Of a DNA stretch of 64,000 nt, positions 35,639 to 45,611 are shown piece after piece. A program made the translations under genes and the position numbers. The stretch comes from Rubrobacter taiwanensis (GTDB lineage: Bacteria; Actinomycetota; Rubrobacteria; Rubrobacterales; Rubrobacteraceae). The stretch's first letter is position 1. The number at the start of each line of letters is the position of its first letter. The stretch lies in the NCBI RefSeq assembly GCF_004337705.1, contig NZ_SKBU01000006.1, positions 248,001-312,000 of the forward strand, read 5' to 3'. The notes below the pieces were generated by a model. That model saw only the letters and a list, made by a program, of their open reading frames with translations. It did not search any database and was not told the DNA's origin.

Positions 35639-36580
35639 ATGCTGCGCCGGTCCGGGACAGGTTTCAGGCTCTCCGCGTACCTCTTCCTCGCGCTGGCTCC
35701 GCTGCTCTGGGCGGGGAACTTCGTGTTCGGGCGGGTGCTGGTGGAAGCGCTGCCGCCGTTCGGGCTGAACCTGCTGCGCTGGGTCCTGGCCTGCGCCATC
35801 CTGGCACCGCTCGCCCTCCGGTGGGAGGGCGGCATCCCGGTCCCGCCCCGCCGGCTCTGGCCCGCCCTGCTGGGCATGGCGGTCTCTGGGGTACTTCTCT
35901 TCAACTCGCTCGTATACCTGGCGCTCACCGAGACCACGAGCATCAACGCCTCGCTAATCAACGGCGCGACCCCCATACTCACCATAATGCTGGCGGCCCT
36001 GATCGGGCTCGACCGCCTGAACGGGCTGCGCGTCTTCGGGGCGGCGCTCAGCCTCTTCGGGGTGGCCTGGATCGTCTCGCGCGGGTCGCCGGAGGCACTG
36101 CTCGGGCTCACCTTCAACCGGGGCGACGTCATCATGCTGGCGGCGGCGCTGATGTGGGCCGGCTACACGGTCCTCGCCCGGCAGGTGATGGGCACGCTCT
36201 CGCCGCTGGCGGCCACCACCATCACCTCGCTCCTCGGACTGCCGATGCTGCTGGCGGTGGGAGGGTACGAGCTCGCCACCCAACCCGTCGGAGAGATGAC
36301 GCCGGTGGTGATCCTGGGCCTGCTCTACGTCGCCGGCGGAGCGTCGGTCGCAGCGTTCCTGGCCTGGAACACCGGCATCGAGCGCGTGGGAGCCGCCCGC
36401 GGGGCGGTGTTCCTGAACCTGGTGCCGGTCTTCACGGCCATCCTGGCCGTCCCGGTGCTGGGCGAGAGCCTCGCGGTGGCCCAGGTGGCGGGCGGGCTGC
36501 TCGTGATCTGCGGCGTGACGGTCGCCGCCACGCTGGGGCGGCCTGGATCTCACACAAAACCTCCCCGAAGAGCGCGCTGA
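35639..36580 (+). CDS. EamA/DMT-family transporter (first of two)
   Basis: About 313 residues, ten transmembrane helices in two EamA repeats (each starting like LLWAGNFVFGRVL and LMWAGYTVLARQV) and a basic cytoplasmic tail. Members export amino acids or metabolites; the substrate is unknown. The ATG at 35639 is 8 nt after a TAGGAT -10-like box, so it may be leaderless. A second EamA gene follows after 40 nt. Confidence 0.85.
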   Translation: MLRRSGTGFRLSAYLFLALAPLLWAGNFVFGRVLVEALPPFGLNLLRWVLACAILAPLALRWEGGIPVPPRRLWPALLGMAVSGVLLFNSLVYLALTETTSINASLINGATPILTIMLAALIGLDRLNGLRVFGAALSLFGVAWIVSRGSPEALLGLTFNRGDVIMLAAALMWAGYTVLARQVMGTLSPLAATTITSLLGLPMLLAVGGYELATQPVGEMTPVVILGLLYVAGGASVAAFLAWNTGIERVGAARGAVFLNLVPVFTAILAVPVLGESLAVAQVAGGLLVICGVTVAATLGRPGSHTKPPRRAR

Positions 36581-36620
36581 ACCGTCCCCGGGCCTTCCGT
36601 TGCTGTAGAATGGCGCGGCC

Positions 36621-37514
36621 GTGGAGCGTCTGGTATACACGCTGCTGCTGGTCGGGGTCACGGCCGTCTGGGGCTGGACGTTCGTCGTGGTACGCGACGC
36701 GGTCGCCGTCTACAGCGTACTCGGGTTCCTGGCGCTCCGCTTCGCCGTGGCGAGCGCGGCGCTGCTGGGCTTCGCAGGGTTTCGGATCTCGCGCCGCGAG
36801 CTGGCGGTGGGCGGTGCGATCGGGCTCGTGCTGGCAGCCGCCTACCTGCTGCAGACGCTGGGACTGCGCTTCACCACGCCCACGAACTCCGGTATTATCA
36901 CCGGCCTCTTCGTGGTCTTCGCTCCCATAGCCGACCGGGTGCTGTTCGGCGTGCGCCCCGGGCGGCAGGTCCTTATCGCCGTGGTCCTGAGCGTCGCGGG
37001 GATCGCGCTGGTGGCCGGGGAGAGCCCGGAGGAGGTGCGGGTGGGGGACATTCTCACCGTCCTCTGCGCGCTGGCGTTCGGGACGCACATCGCCCTGCTC
37101 TCCCGCTACTCCCGCTACCACGACACGACGAACCTGGCGTTCGCCCAGATCCTCTCCATGACCCTCGTCTTCCTCTTTCTATGGCCCTTCTTCGAGCCCG
37201 TGGAGCCTCCCCCGGCCGGGGTGTGGCTGGCGATCATACTCACCGGCCTCGTCGCCTCGGCGCTGGCCTTCTACATCCAGACGCTCGTACAGCGGCGGCT
37301 TCCGGCGGCCCAGACCGCGGTCATTCTCACCATGGAACCGGTCTTCGCCGCGCTCTTCGGCTACTGGCTCGCCGGAGACCGCCTGACGCCGGTGCAGCTG
37401 GCGGGCGCCACTCTCATCCTCTCGGCGCTCCTTATCGGGGAGGTGCTGCCGGCCCTGCGCCGGACGCGCAAGAAGAGCCGAGGGGCGGTCCCGGGGGACC
37501 GCCCCTCCTCCTGA
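36621..37514 (+). CDS. EamA/DMT-family transporter (second of two)
   Basis: 297 residues, ten helices, two EamA repeats (TAVWGWTFVVVRDAV; ILTGLVASALAFYIQTLVQRRLPAAQTAVILTMEPVFAALFG in parts). It is only distantly similar to its neighbour, so the pair is not a recent duplication. They could form a heterodimer or act on different substrates. The GTG start follows TAGAAT by 9 nt. The last codons overlap the arms of a terminator hairpin. Confidence 0.85.
   Translation: MERLVYTLLLVGVTAVWGWTFVVVRDAVAVYSVLGFLALRFAVASAALLGFAGFRISRRELAVGGAIGLVLAAAYLLQTLGLRFTTPTNSGIITGLFVVFAPIADRVLFGVRPGRQVLIAVVLSVAGIALVAGESPEEVRVGDILTVLCALAFGTHIALLSRYSRYHDTTNLAFAQILSMTLVFLFLWPFFEPVEPPPAGVWLAIILTGLVASALAFYIQTLVQRRLPAAQTAVILTMEPVFAALFGYWLAGDRLTPVQLAGATLILSALLIGEVLPALRRTRKKSRGAVPGDRPSS
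37480..37507. terminator. Hairpin overlapping the 3' end of the second EamA gene
   Basis: GAGGGGCGGTCCC pairs with GGGACCGCCCCTC; the stop codon lies 5 nt beyond. There is no long T-run on either side, but convergent livJ ends 28 nt away, so it probably separates the two transcripts. Confidence 0.55.
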
Positions 37515-37534
37515 AAAGCTCCGGGGCAGATATA

Positions 37535-38809
37535 CTACCCGCTCTCGGGCGGCGAGATCAGCTCGACCCGGACGACCTCACCACCTTGGAACTCCCAGAG
37601 CTCGTAGTCGGAGGTGACGTCGCCGTTCTCGTCGAAGTCCTGAGAACCGGCCGCACCCTCGTAGTTTATGTCCTCACCGGCGGCGGCCCGCTCCAGCCCC
37701 TCGCAGATGTCGGCGGGCAGGATCTCGGCCCCCTCCCGGGAGACATCCTGCAGGTTGTCCCGGATGTCCGGACCCTCGGTGCTGCCCGCCGCCGCAGCGG
37801 CCAGGGCGGCCAGCATTACGGCGTCGTAGGTGTTGGCCGAGAAGGTGCCCGGCTGGCCGTCGAACTCCTCCTGATAGGCTGCGTTGAAGTCGTCGATGCC
37901 CGGCCCCTCGGCGGCCGGCCGGGTGCCGCGCTCGCCGTCGAGGCTATCTCCCACGGCCTCCGGGAACTCGGGATCGGCCAGACCGTCGGTGAAGAGGAAC
38001 GGAACTTCGCCGACAAGCCCCTGCTGGATGGCGGCCTGCATGATGGCCGCGCCGGTCTCCGGGAAGGCGACCAGCAGGATAGCGTCCGGGTCACCAGAAG
38101 CCGCCTGCTGCACCTCGGAGCTGAACTGGGTCCCGGCCGGGTCGTAGGCCACGTTGGCCGCCACCTCGCCGCCGGCCTCGGTGAAGCTCTCCTCAAAGAC
38201 CCGGGCGATGCCCTGACCGTAGTCGTCGTTCAGCGCCAGCACGTTCACCGTCTCGTAGCCCGCATCTTGCGCTATCTGAGCCAGTATCACGCCCTGGAAA
38301 GCGTCTGAGGGCGTGGTGCGGAAGAAGTAGCCGTTGTCCTCGTAGTCCGTGAAGTCCGGGCTGGTGGAGGCCGGCGAGATCTGCACCACCTCGTTCACCG
38401 CCGCCGTGTCCAGCACCGCGAAGGAGACGCGGCTCGCTGCAGCGCCCACGATGACCGAGACGTTGTCGGTGTTGATCAGCTTGTCGGCCGCCGTCGCCGC
38501 CGTCTGCTCGTTCGTGCCGTCGTCCTCGTGGATCATGTTGATGGTCATCGTGCCGCACTCATTGAGCTGCTGGGCGGCAAGCTTCGCACCGTTCTCCATG
38601 GCCGGGCCGAACTGGGCCAGATCCCCGGTCAACGGCAGAACGGTCCCGATGTTCAGCTCCAGCCCGCTCAGATCTCCCTCCGCCGGAGCCTCGCCGTCGG
38701 CCGGCTCCTCACCCTCTCCGGTGTCCCCGGCCTCTCCCCCGCAGGCCCCCAGAACGAACATCGCGGCCAGAAGCAGGCCAAGGAGTTTCAACCTGGGTAC
38801 CTCTAACAA
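37535..38809 (-). CDS. livJ: Branched-chain amino acid ABC transporter substrate-binding lipoprotein
   Basis: 424 residues. A lipoprotein signal (VLGACGG, lipid-anchored Cys23) and an acidic Gly/Glu-rich linker are followed by a type-I periplasmic binding fold (LNIGTVLPLTGDLAQFGPAMENGAKLAAQQLN at the start; VIVGAAASRVSFAVLD; NDDYGQGIARVFEESF). It captures Leu/Ile/Val or similar amino acids outside the cell and hands them to LivHMGF, encoded divergently to the right. The start is TTG, with AGGAGG 7 nt upstream. Confidence 0.9.
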   Translation of the reverse strand: MLEVPRLKLLGLLLAAMFVLGACGGEAGDTGEGEEPADGEAPAEGDLSGLELNIGTVLPLTGDLAQFGPAMENGAKLAAQQLNECGTMTINMIHEDDGTNEQTAATAADKLINTDNVSVIVGAAASRVSFAVLDTAAVNEVVQISPASTSPDFTDYEDNGYFFRTTPSDAFQGVILAQIAQDAGYETVNVLALNDDYGQGIARVFEESFTEAGGEVAANVAYDPAGTQFSSEVQQAASGDPDAILLVAFPETGAAIMQAAIQQGLVGEVPFLFTDGLADPEFPEAVGDSLDGERGTRPAAEGPGIDDFNAAYQEEFDGQPGTFSANTYDAVMLAALAAAAAGSTEGPDIRDNLQDVSREGAEILPADICEGLERAAAGEDINYEGAAGSQDFDENGDVTSDYELWEFQGGEVVRVELISPPESG

Positions 38810-39013
38810 CGCAACACCTCCTCTTCGGGTTCATGACTTCCGAGCCCGCGAGAGCCGTCCCCCAACTCAGAGGTGGGCGCCCCGGACACCACCACCCGGA
38901 GGCCGGGGTCGCAAACCCGGCCGGAGTCCGGCACCGAAGCGAGCGGGAAAGACCCTTTCACACCCCTGAAGCTCCCAGCTATCTCGGATGGACAAGTAAT
39001 AAACTCCGCAATT

Positions 39014-39042
39014 AATATATTTTACGGCCGGCTTTCGCGCAA
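39014..39042 (-). promoter_or_regulatory. livJ promoter
   Basis: On the minus strand, TTGCGC (39042-39037), a 17-nt spacer and TATATT (39019-39014). The predicted leader is about 195 nt. Confidence 0.55.
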
Positions 39043-39117
39043 CCTTTGCGCCGCAGAAGCTTACCGGTCAGAGTTGAGATTTTTATAACAATTTGCGTGC
39101 AGGGGCACGCGCGCCGC

Positions 39118-39147
39118 TTGACATACGGGGTGGTGTGAGGCAAAAAT
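39118..39147 (+). promoter_or_regulatory. livHMGF promoter
   Basis: A perfect TTGACA at 39118-39123 and AAAAAT at 39142-39147, 18 nt apart. The transcript would begin about 30 nt before the TTG start of livH. Confidence 0.55.
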
Positions 39148-39183
39148 TTGCCAGATTCTTATGTTCCGGATGTAAGGGGAAGT

Positions 39184-40059
39184 TTGGAGGAAGCGCTTCA
39201 GCTTATCGCCAACGGGGTGGTTATCGGCTCGGTAATAGCCGTATCGGCCGTCGGGCTGTCGCTGGTGTTCGGGGTATTGAAGCTCATCAACTTCGCTCAC
39301 GGCGACTTTCTGACGCTCGGGGCCTTTCTGGCGCTCACGGGCGTAGGGCTTGGTCTGCCGCTGTATCTGGCGGCCATCCCGGCGATAATCGGGGGGGCTC
39401 TGGCGATGGGGGTTCTGGAGAAGGTCTTGTGGAAGCCGATGCGCGAGCGGGGGGCGTCCACGGTCAACCTGCTGATCATCTCCATTGGGCTGGCGCTGGT
39501 CTTGCGGCACGTGATCTTCTGGGTCTTCGGCGAGAGGACCCGGAGCTACATGCCGCCCTCCCCGCGCATAGACCTCGGGCTCTTCGCCCTCACGCCGCAG
39601 GACATAATAATCATCTTCGGCAGTGCGATCGCGCTGGTCGGCACCGGGCTGATGCTGCAGAAGACCCGCATCGGGACGGCGATGCGGGCGCTTGCGGACA
39701 ACCGGGACCTGGCTGAGGCCAGCGGCATCAACGTCAACCGCGTTATCCTCTACACCTGGCTCATCGCCGGGGCGCTCACGGCCTACGGCGGTATCCTGCT
39801 GGGGTTGCAGGGCCGGGTCTTCCCCAACATGGGGTGGTTTTTGCTGCTGCTGGTCTTCGCCGGGGTCATCCTGGGCGGCATCGGCTCGGCCTACGGGGCC
39901 ATGATCGGCAGCCTACTGATCGGGGTGGTTCAGGAGCTGGCGACCCACTCGGCCATCGGGCTGCCCGCCGACCTGAAGACCAGCGTGGCCTTCCTGGTGC
40001 TGATTCTGGTCCTCCTTATAAGGCCCCAGGGCATACTGGGTAGGAAGCAGGCGCTGTGA
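39184..40059 (+). CDS. livH: Branched-chain amino acid ABC transporter permease LivH
   Basis: About 291 residues, eight or so membrane helices. LSLVFGVLKLINFAHGDFLTLGAFLAL near the N-terminus is the LivH hallmark, and ASGINVNRVILYTWLIAGALTAYGGILLG is the coupling-helix region. It forms the membrane channel with LivM. I prefer the TTG at 39184, which has AAGGGGA 3 to 5 nt upstream and lies after the predicted transcript start; a TTG at 39148 falls on the -10 box. It overlaps livM by GTGA. Confidence 0.9.
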   Translation: MEEALQLIANGVVIGSVIAVSAVGLSLVFGVLKLINFAHGDFLTLGAFLALTGVGLGLPLYLAAIPAIIGGALAMGVLEKVLWKPMRERGASTVNLLIISIGLALVLRHVIFWVFGERTRSYMPPSPRIDLGLFALTPQDIIIIFGSAIALVGTGLMLQKTRIGTAMRALADNRDLAEASGINVNRVILYTWLIAGALTAYGGILLGLQGRVFPNMGWFLLLLVFAGVILGGIGSAYGAMIGSLLIGVVQELATHSAIGLPADLKTSVAFLVLILVLLIRPQGILGRKQAL

Positions 40060-40962
40060 TCGCGTACTTCCAGAGCGTGCTGATCACGGCCGGGATCTTC
40101 GCGATCCTGGTGCAGGGGTTGAACTTGCACCGGGGGTTTACCGGGCTCCTGAACTTCGGGCATGTGGCCTTCTTCGCCGTGGGCGCGTACACGATGGGCG
40201 TCCTGACGACACAGTTCGACGTACCGCTCCTGCCGAGCTTCCTGGCGGCGATGGTGGCGGCGACGCTGCTCGGGGTCATAGTGGCGCTGCCCGCCATCCG
40301 GCTCCGGGCCGACTACCTGGCGATAGTCACGATCACGATCGGGGAGATCTTCCGCCTCATCCTGAAGTCCGGGCCGGTGGTTACCGAGTACACCCGCGGC
40401 CCGCGCGGCATCCGGGGCTACTCCACCGAGTTCTACTTCTTCCGGGAGAACATCGGGCTCGGATTCCTGGACCCGCAGCAGTACCTGCTGCTCGTGGTCT
40501 GGACGACGGTGGTTCTGGTGGGGATTCTGCTCTATGTGCTGCTGCAGAGCCCCTGGGGCCGGGTGCTGAAGGGCATCCGGGAGGACGAGGACGCCGTGCG
40601 GGCGCTCGGCAAGAACGTGACAGCATACAAGATCCAGTCCTTCGCACTCGGCGCCGCGATAGCCGGGCTGGCCGGGGTGTTCTTCGCGATGGACATCGGC
40701 AGCCTGGCGCCGGACACCTACCTGCCGATCATCACCTTCCAGGCATGGACCATCATGCTGCTCGGCGGGATGGGCACGCATCTGGGACCCGTGGTAGGGT
40801 CTATAATATTCTGGTCGATCTTCAACGCCACGCTCTTCATCCCCGGGGTGTCCGGGGCGGAGGCGGCGTACCTGCGGCAGATCGGGATCGGCGCGCTGAT
40901 CATGCTGATCATCATCGTGCGGCCCCAGGGCATCCTGGGCAACCGGGAGGAGATGGTTCTCG

Positions 40963-40970
<8 letters not shown>
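40056..40970 (+). CDS. livM: Branched-chain amino acid ABC transporter permease LivM
   Basis: 304 residues, eight to ten helices. NLHRGFTGLLNFGHVAFFAVGAYTMGVL and GIREDEDAVRALGKNVTAYKIQSFALGAAIAGLAGVFFA are typical of LivM (read in parts). It pairs with LivH. It ends at TAG 40968-40970 within a tandem GATAGATAG. Removing one GATA unit would fuse the frame directly to livG (see findings). Fused LivM-LivG proteins exist in some bacteria. Confidence 0.9.
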
Positions 40971-41794
<824 letters not shown>

Positions 41795-41802
<8 letters not shown>

Positions 41803-42544
41803 GCGCGACGGCCTGCTGCTGGAGGCCAGGGACTTGAAGGTCGGGTACGTCCCCGAGGTGAACATCGTCAACGGCTGCGACGTGGAGCTCCGGCGGGGCG
41901 AGCTGGTGAGCATCATCGGGCCGAACGGGGCCGGGAAGTCCACCCTCATCAAGGGCCTCTTCGGTCTCGTCCCGGTGCGCGGGGGGACGGTCCGGTTCAA
42001 GGGCGAGGACGTCACCAACGCTCCTACTTACCGGCTGGTCGAGATGGGCATCGGTTATGTCCCGCAGACCGAGAACGTCTTCCCGAGCCTCACGGTCGAA
42101 GAGAACCTGGAGATGGGGGCCTTCCTGAACCCCAAGGTCATAAAGGACCGCTACGAGGTGATCTTCGAGTGGTTCCCGATGCTCAGGGACCGCCGCGGCC
42201 AGCGGGCCGGGACCATGAGCGGCGGCCAGCGGCAGCTCGTGGCGCTCGCCCGCGCGCTGATGCTGGAGCCGGACGTGCTCTTCCTGGACGAGCCCTCGGC
42301 AGGGCTCTCCCCCTCCAACGTGGACCTGATCTTCGAGCGTATCCGGTTCATCAACTCGGAGGGCGTGGCGATCCTGATGGTCGAGCAGAACGCCCGCCGG
42401 GCACTCGCCATGAGCGACCGCGGCTACGTGCTGGAGATGGGCCGCAACCGCTTCTCCGGCCCCGGCCGGGAGCTTCTGAACGACCCGAAGGTGGTGGACC
42501 TCTACCTGGGCGGCCGGGCCTCCGGCGGAGAGACCGCGGGCTAG
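41795..42544 (+). CDS. livF: Branched-chain amino acid ABC transporter ATP-binding protein LivF
   Basis: A 249-residue ABC ATPase, partner of LivG. IIGPNGAGKSTLIKGLFGL (Walker A), GIGYVPQTENVFPSLTVEENLEMGAF (typical of LivF), MSGGQRQLVALARALM, LFLDEPSAGLSP and VEQNARRALAMSDRGYVLE. The ATG lies within the end of livG, so the genes are translationally coupled. It is the last gene of livHMGF. Confidence 0.93.
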
Positions 42545-43171
42545 CTACTTCAGCGCCTTGCGGCGCTTCTCGGCCGCCTCGCGGCGGGCGAGGTAGCGGC
42601 CGGCGTACCTCACGGCGACGAACCCCCCTACCAGCAGCACCATGAACGCGATCGTCAGCAGCTCGAAGTATTGGTCTATGAGGTGCTGGATCGAGGGTCC
42701 GAAGATGAGGATCAGGGCACCCACCAGGAAGAACCGTCCCCCCCGGCCCAGGAGCGAGGCCAGCATGAAGCGGGGGAAGTTCAGGCGGGCCATGCCGCCG
42801 GTGATGGTGAAGACCTTGTAGGGGATGGGAGTGAAGGCCGCCGCGCCGATGGCCCACACGTCGTAGCGGTGATACAGGCGCTCGGCGGCCAGGATCTTCT
42901 CCTTGCTGAAGAGCCTTTCTGCCACCGGACGCCCGCCTTTGAGCCCGACAACGTATCCCAGCGCCGCACCCAAGACCGACCCCACCGTGCAGATCCCGGC
43001 GAATATCAGGGCCATCGCCGGGCTGCCGACCGCCATCGCGATCAGGAGCGGATCCGGCGGGATGGGGAAGAAGCTCGACTCCCAGAAGGCGAAGATGAAG
43101 AGCGCCGCCATCGCGTACGGCGACGCCGACCACGCTATCATCCACTCAACGGCGCTGTGTATGAAGTCCAA
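42545..43171 (-). CDS. DedA/VTT-family membrane protein (YqaA-like)
   Basis: About 208 residues. A SNARE-associated/VTT domain with WESSFFPIPPDPLLIAMAVGSP, the re-entrant-loop motif, then TPIPYKVFTITGGMARLNFPRFMLASLLGRGGRFFLVG. DedA-family proteins help recycle or flip lipid carriers and maintain membrane homeostasis; the exact role here is unknown. The start is uncertain: TTG 43171 with GAGAGG upstream is preferred; TTG 43180 and 43207 are alternatives. It ends directly against livF. Confidence 0.8.
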   Translation of the reverse strand: MDFIHSAVEWMIAWSASPYAMAALFIFAFWESSFFPIPPDPLLIAMAVGSPAMALIFAGICTVGSVLGAALGYVVGLKGGRPVAERLFSKEKILAAERLYHRYDVWAIGAAAFTPIPYKVFTITGGMARLNFPRFMLASLLGRGGRFFLVGALILIFGPSIQHLIDQYFELLTIAFMVLLVGGFVAVRYAGRYLARREAAEKRRKALK

Positions 43172-43244
43172 AAGCCTCAACCTCTCGACGGAGACCGCAA
43201 GAAGCAAGTATACAGACCCGGAGGGGCCCGGAGAAGGGCCCGGG

Positions 43245-44069
43245 CTACGTGTAGATGTCCCGGCGGCGGAAGACCGGAATCGCGAGCGCCATCAGCGCGA
43301 CCGCAGCCGCCGCAACCCCGGCGAAGTGCGCCCAGTCTATGCCGTTCTCGATCGGAGCTCCGTAGTAGTAGAGGACGGAGAGATACTTGATGCTCTCCAG
43401 CTCCTCGACGAGCCCGCTGATAACGTTCATCAGGTACATCCCGAAGAGCAGCACCCCGGGTACCGCAACCGCCAGGGCGCGCCGGTGGAAGGCTGCCGAG
43501 CACAGGAGCGCCATCCCGCCAAAGAACATGCAGGCCGGCCACAGGCTCAGAACGGCCTCAATCGTCCTGCCCGCCGAGAGCTCCACGCCCAGAAGCGCCG
43601 CCGGAACCCAGGTGAGAACCCCCACTATGGCGAGGACGCCGAGCAGCGAGATCGCCACGGCTAGGAAGCCGCCAACCACGAGCTGCCAGCGCGGGATGGG
43701 GTTGCCGAGCAGCACGTCCAGGGTGCCGCGCTCCTCGGCCCCGGCTATGGCGCCGGCGAGCGCCAGAATCGGGAAGAAGGAGAGCGCCAGCGGTGCCAGC
43801 CAGTTGAAGAACTGACCGCCCATGTAGGCCTCGGGCGTGGCCAGACTCGTGATCCCGAAGGCCTCCAGAATCGCCTGCGGATAGGCCTCCAGCAGCTGTT
43901 CGAACTGGGGAATCTGCTCCTCCACCGCAGCATAGGACGCAACTATCATGGCGGAGTAGAGCCCCAGCAAGCCCCCCCAGATGATCCCGCCGCGAACCCG
44001 CATCCGCACCTCGTGCCACACCAGAGCGGCCAGCGTCCCAGACGGCTTCTTGTAGACCGGCTCATCCAT
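43245..44069 (-). CDS. ABC-2 type transporter permease
   Basis: 274 residues with six transmembrane helices and the ABC-2 pattern: short cytoplasmic N-terminus (VWHEVRMRVRGG), then LSFFPILALAGAIAGAEERGTLDVLLGNPIPRWQLVVGGFLA, the family hallmark (in parts). It pairs with the upstream ATPase in an exporter, perhaps for drugs, peptides or lipids. The ATG at 44069 has GGAGG 7 nt upstream and lies 8 nt inside the ATPase gene's end. Confidence 0.85.
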   Translation of the reverse strand: MDEPVYKKPSGTLAALVWHEVRMRVRGGIIWGGLLGLYSAMIVASYAAVEEQIPQFEQLLEAYPQAILEAFGITSLATPEAYMGGQFFNWLAPLALSFFPILALAGAIAGAEERGTLDVLLGNPIPRWQLVVGGFLAVAISLLGVLAIVGVLTWVPAALLGVELSAGRTIEAVLSLWPACMFFGGMALLCSAAFHRRALAVAVPGVLLFGMYLMNVISGLVEELESIKYLSVLYYYGAPIENGIDWAHFAGVAAAAVALMALAIPVFRRRDIYT

Positions 44070-44967
44070 CGTTATTCCTCCCGGAACCACCGTAGTAGGT
44101 GAGGAAGATCTCCTCCAGACTCGGACGCTCGTACTCCATGTTTACCAGCGTGTGCCGCGCCGCGAGCTTGACCATCCGGTCCAGATCCCCGTACAGGGTG
44201 AACGAAAGCTCCGGGCCCTCCGCCCGGAAGCTCCGTACGCCCTCCAGCGCCCTGAACGGCCGCGGGTCCACGGGCTCGTCGAAGACGAGCCGCACGTGCC
44301 GGAAGGATTTGTTTATCAAGGCATCGGTCGGCTCCACGTCTACCAGCTCGCCGTCGCGGATGATCCCCACCCGGTCACATACCCGCTCGACCTCGCTCAG
44401 CACGTGCGAGGAGAAGAAGACCGTGCGGCCCTCGCCGCGCAGCTCCCGAACTATCTTGAGGAACTCCTCCTGTACCAGCGGATCGAGGCCACCGGTCGGC
44501 TCGTCGAGTATCAACAGCGGCGGCCGGTGGAACATGGCCTGTACGAGCCCGATCTTCTGCTTGTTCCCCCGCGAGAGCCGCCTCATGGGCCGGCTCAGGT
44601 CGGCGCCGAGCCTCTCGGCCAGCTCGTAGGCGTAGCCGAGATCCTTCACACCCCGCAGCCGGGCGAAGAACCTGAGCAGCTGCTCGCCGGTCAGCCGGTC
44701 TTCCAGCGCGAACTCACCGGGCAGATTACCCACGTTCGCCCGGATCCTGACGCTGTCTTTCACCGTGTCCAGCCCGAATACCTCCGCCCGCCCGCTCGTG
44801 GGGTGCAGGAAATCCAGAAGCACCCTTATGGTCGTCGTCTTCCCCGCCCCGTTGGGCCCCAGAAAACCGAAGACCTCGCCCTCCTCCACACTTAGCCCCA
44901 CATCCCGTATGCCGCGGCTCCTGCCATAGGTCTTGGTGAGGTTCTCGGTTTTTATCACCACACCCAC
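44062..44967 (-). CDS. ABC exporter ATP-binding protein
   Basis: 301 residues. GFLGPNGAGKTTTIRVLLDFL (Walker A), an atypical signature LSRGNKQKIGLVQAM in place of LSGGQ, LLILDEPTGGLDPLVQ (Walker B) and SSHVLSEVERVCD. The C-terminal 80 residues form an extra domain typical of drug-export ATPases. The GTG start has AAGGGG 6 nt upstream. Together with the permease and the GbsR-like regulator it forms one operon. Confidence 0.9.
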   Translation of the reverse strand: MGVVIKTENLTKTYGRSRGIRDVGLSVEEGEVFGFLGPNGAGKTTTIRVLLDFLHPTSGRAEVFGLDTVKDSVRIRANVGNLPGEFALEDRLTGEQLLRFFARLRGVKDLGYAYELAERLGADLSRPMRRLSRGNKQKIGLVQAMFHRPPLLILDEPTGGLDPLVQEEFLKIVRELRGEGRTVFFSSHVLSEVERVCDRVGIIRDGELVDVEPTDALINKSFRHVRLVFDEPVDPRPFRALEGVRSFRAEGPELSFTLYGDLDRMVKLAARHTLVNMEYERPSLEEIFLTYYGGSGRNNDG

Positions 44968-44996
44968 TCTACACCCCTTCCGAAGAACAACCCCGA

Positions 44997-45482
44997 CTAC
45001 CCGCCGGTGCGCTTCCTAACCCGCCCCCTCCGCTTCTCCTCCTCCCAAAGCCGCATGAAATGACCCATCTGCTTCTCCCAGAAAGCATAGAAGTCGCGCA
45101 TCTCCTCCAAACTCTCCCGGGCATCCGGTGTTGCGGGATCTAGCAGCTTCAGCCCCCTCTCCGCCAGCGCAACGAACTCGGAGATCCGCCCGGCCTGCCG
45201 CCGCACAGTCTCCTCCCAGGCATGCGGCCTGACACTGAAATAATCGCGCCGCTCCCCGGGCCGGGTGAACCGCCGAATCATCCCCATCTGCTCCAGCGTA
45301 CGCGTCGCCGCGCTGATCGAACCGCGACTGGCCCTCAAGATCCTCGCCAGCTCCCCGGCCGAAAGCTCGGGCGGCTCCGAGATCATGAGCGCCCCCAAAA
45401 CACGCCCCAGCATCCGCGATCCCCCCACCCGCTCGAAGAAGAGCCCGAACTCCTCTATGTACTCCAGCTTCTCCTCTTCCAT
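44997..45482 (-). CDS. GbsR/MarR-family transcriptional regulator
   Basis: 161 residues. A winged HTH (LSAGELARILRASRGSISAATRTLEQMGMIRRF then GERRDYFSV) is flanked by long dimerisation helices (IEEFGLFFERVGGSRMLGRVLGALM), the layout of GbsR-type regulators that sit before ABC exporters. It probably represses its own operon through the inverted repeat at 45502-45530. The ATG follows the -10 box by 6 nt with no SD, so the mRNA is likely leaderless. Confidence 0.87.
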   Translation of the reverse strand: MEEEKLEYIEEFGLFFERVGGSRMLGRVLGALMISEPPELSAGELARILRASRGSISAATRTLEQMGMIRRFTRPGERRDYFSVRPHAWEETVRRQAGRISEFVALAERGLKLLDPATPDARESLEEMRDFYAFWEKQMGHFMRLWEEEKRRGRVRKRTGG

Positions 45483-45488
45483 GCCACC

Positions 45489-45530
45489 ATCCTACATCGG
45501 TTTTTCAATACTTTCAATATTTACTGAAAA
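45489..45530 (-). promoter_or_regulatory. Promoter and palindromic operator of the GbsR-ABC exporter operon
   Basis: Minus strand: TTGAAA (45517-45512), 17 nt, TAGGAT (45494-45489), then ATG at 45482. Overlapping the -35 is an inverted repeat TTTTCA (45502-45507) / TGAAAA (45525-45530) with further AATA/TATT symmetry inside. It is the obvious binding site for the dimeric regulator encoded next. Confidence 0.65.
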
Positions 45531-45611
45531 TAATGACCTGGGCAGGGTTTTGCGGTGCGGGGATTTCCGCCGCGGTATACTGGCGGCTCGAGCGAGTTTC
45601 GGGAGGGTGTC

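Larger units (their letters stand above)
38810..39183. other. 374-nt divergent regulatory region between livJ and livH
   Basis: No supported coding frame. The left half is a GC-rich livJ leader of roughly 200 nt. The middle (38995-39100) is AT-rich and holds the livJ promoter. The right part holds the livH promoter. A riboswitch or attenuator in the long livJ leader cannot be excluded, but I recognise none. Confidence 0.5.

Noticed and set aside
38833-39088. Two short open frames in the livJ-livH spacer
   Set aside because: No SD, no recognisable composition, and they cross the livJ promoter; treated as non-coding leader.
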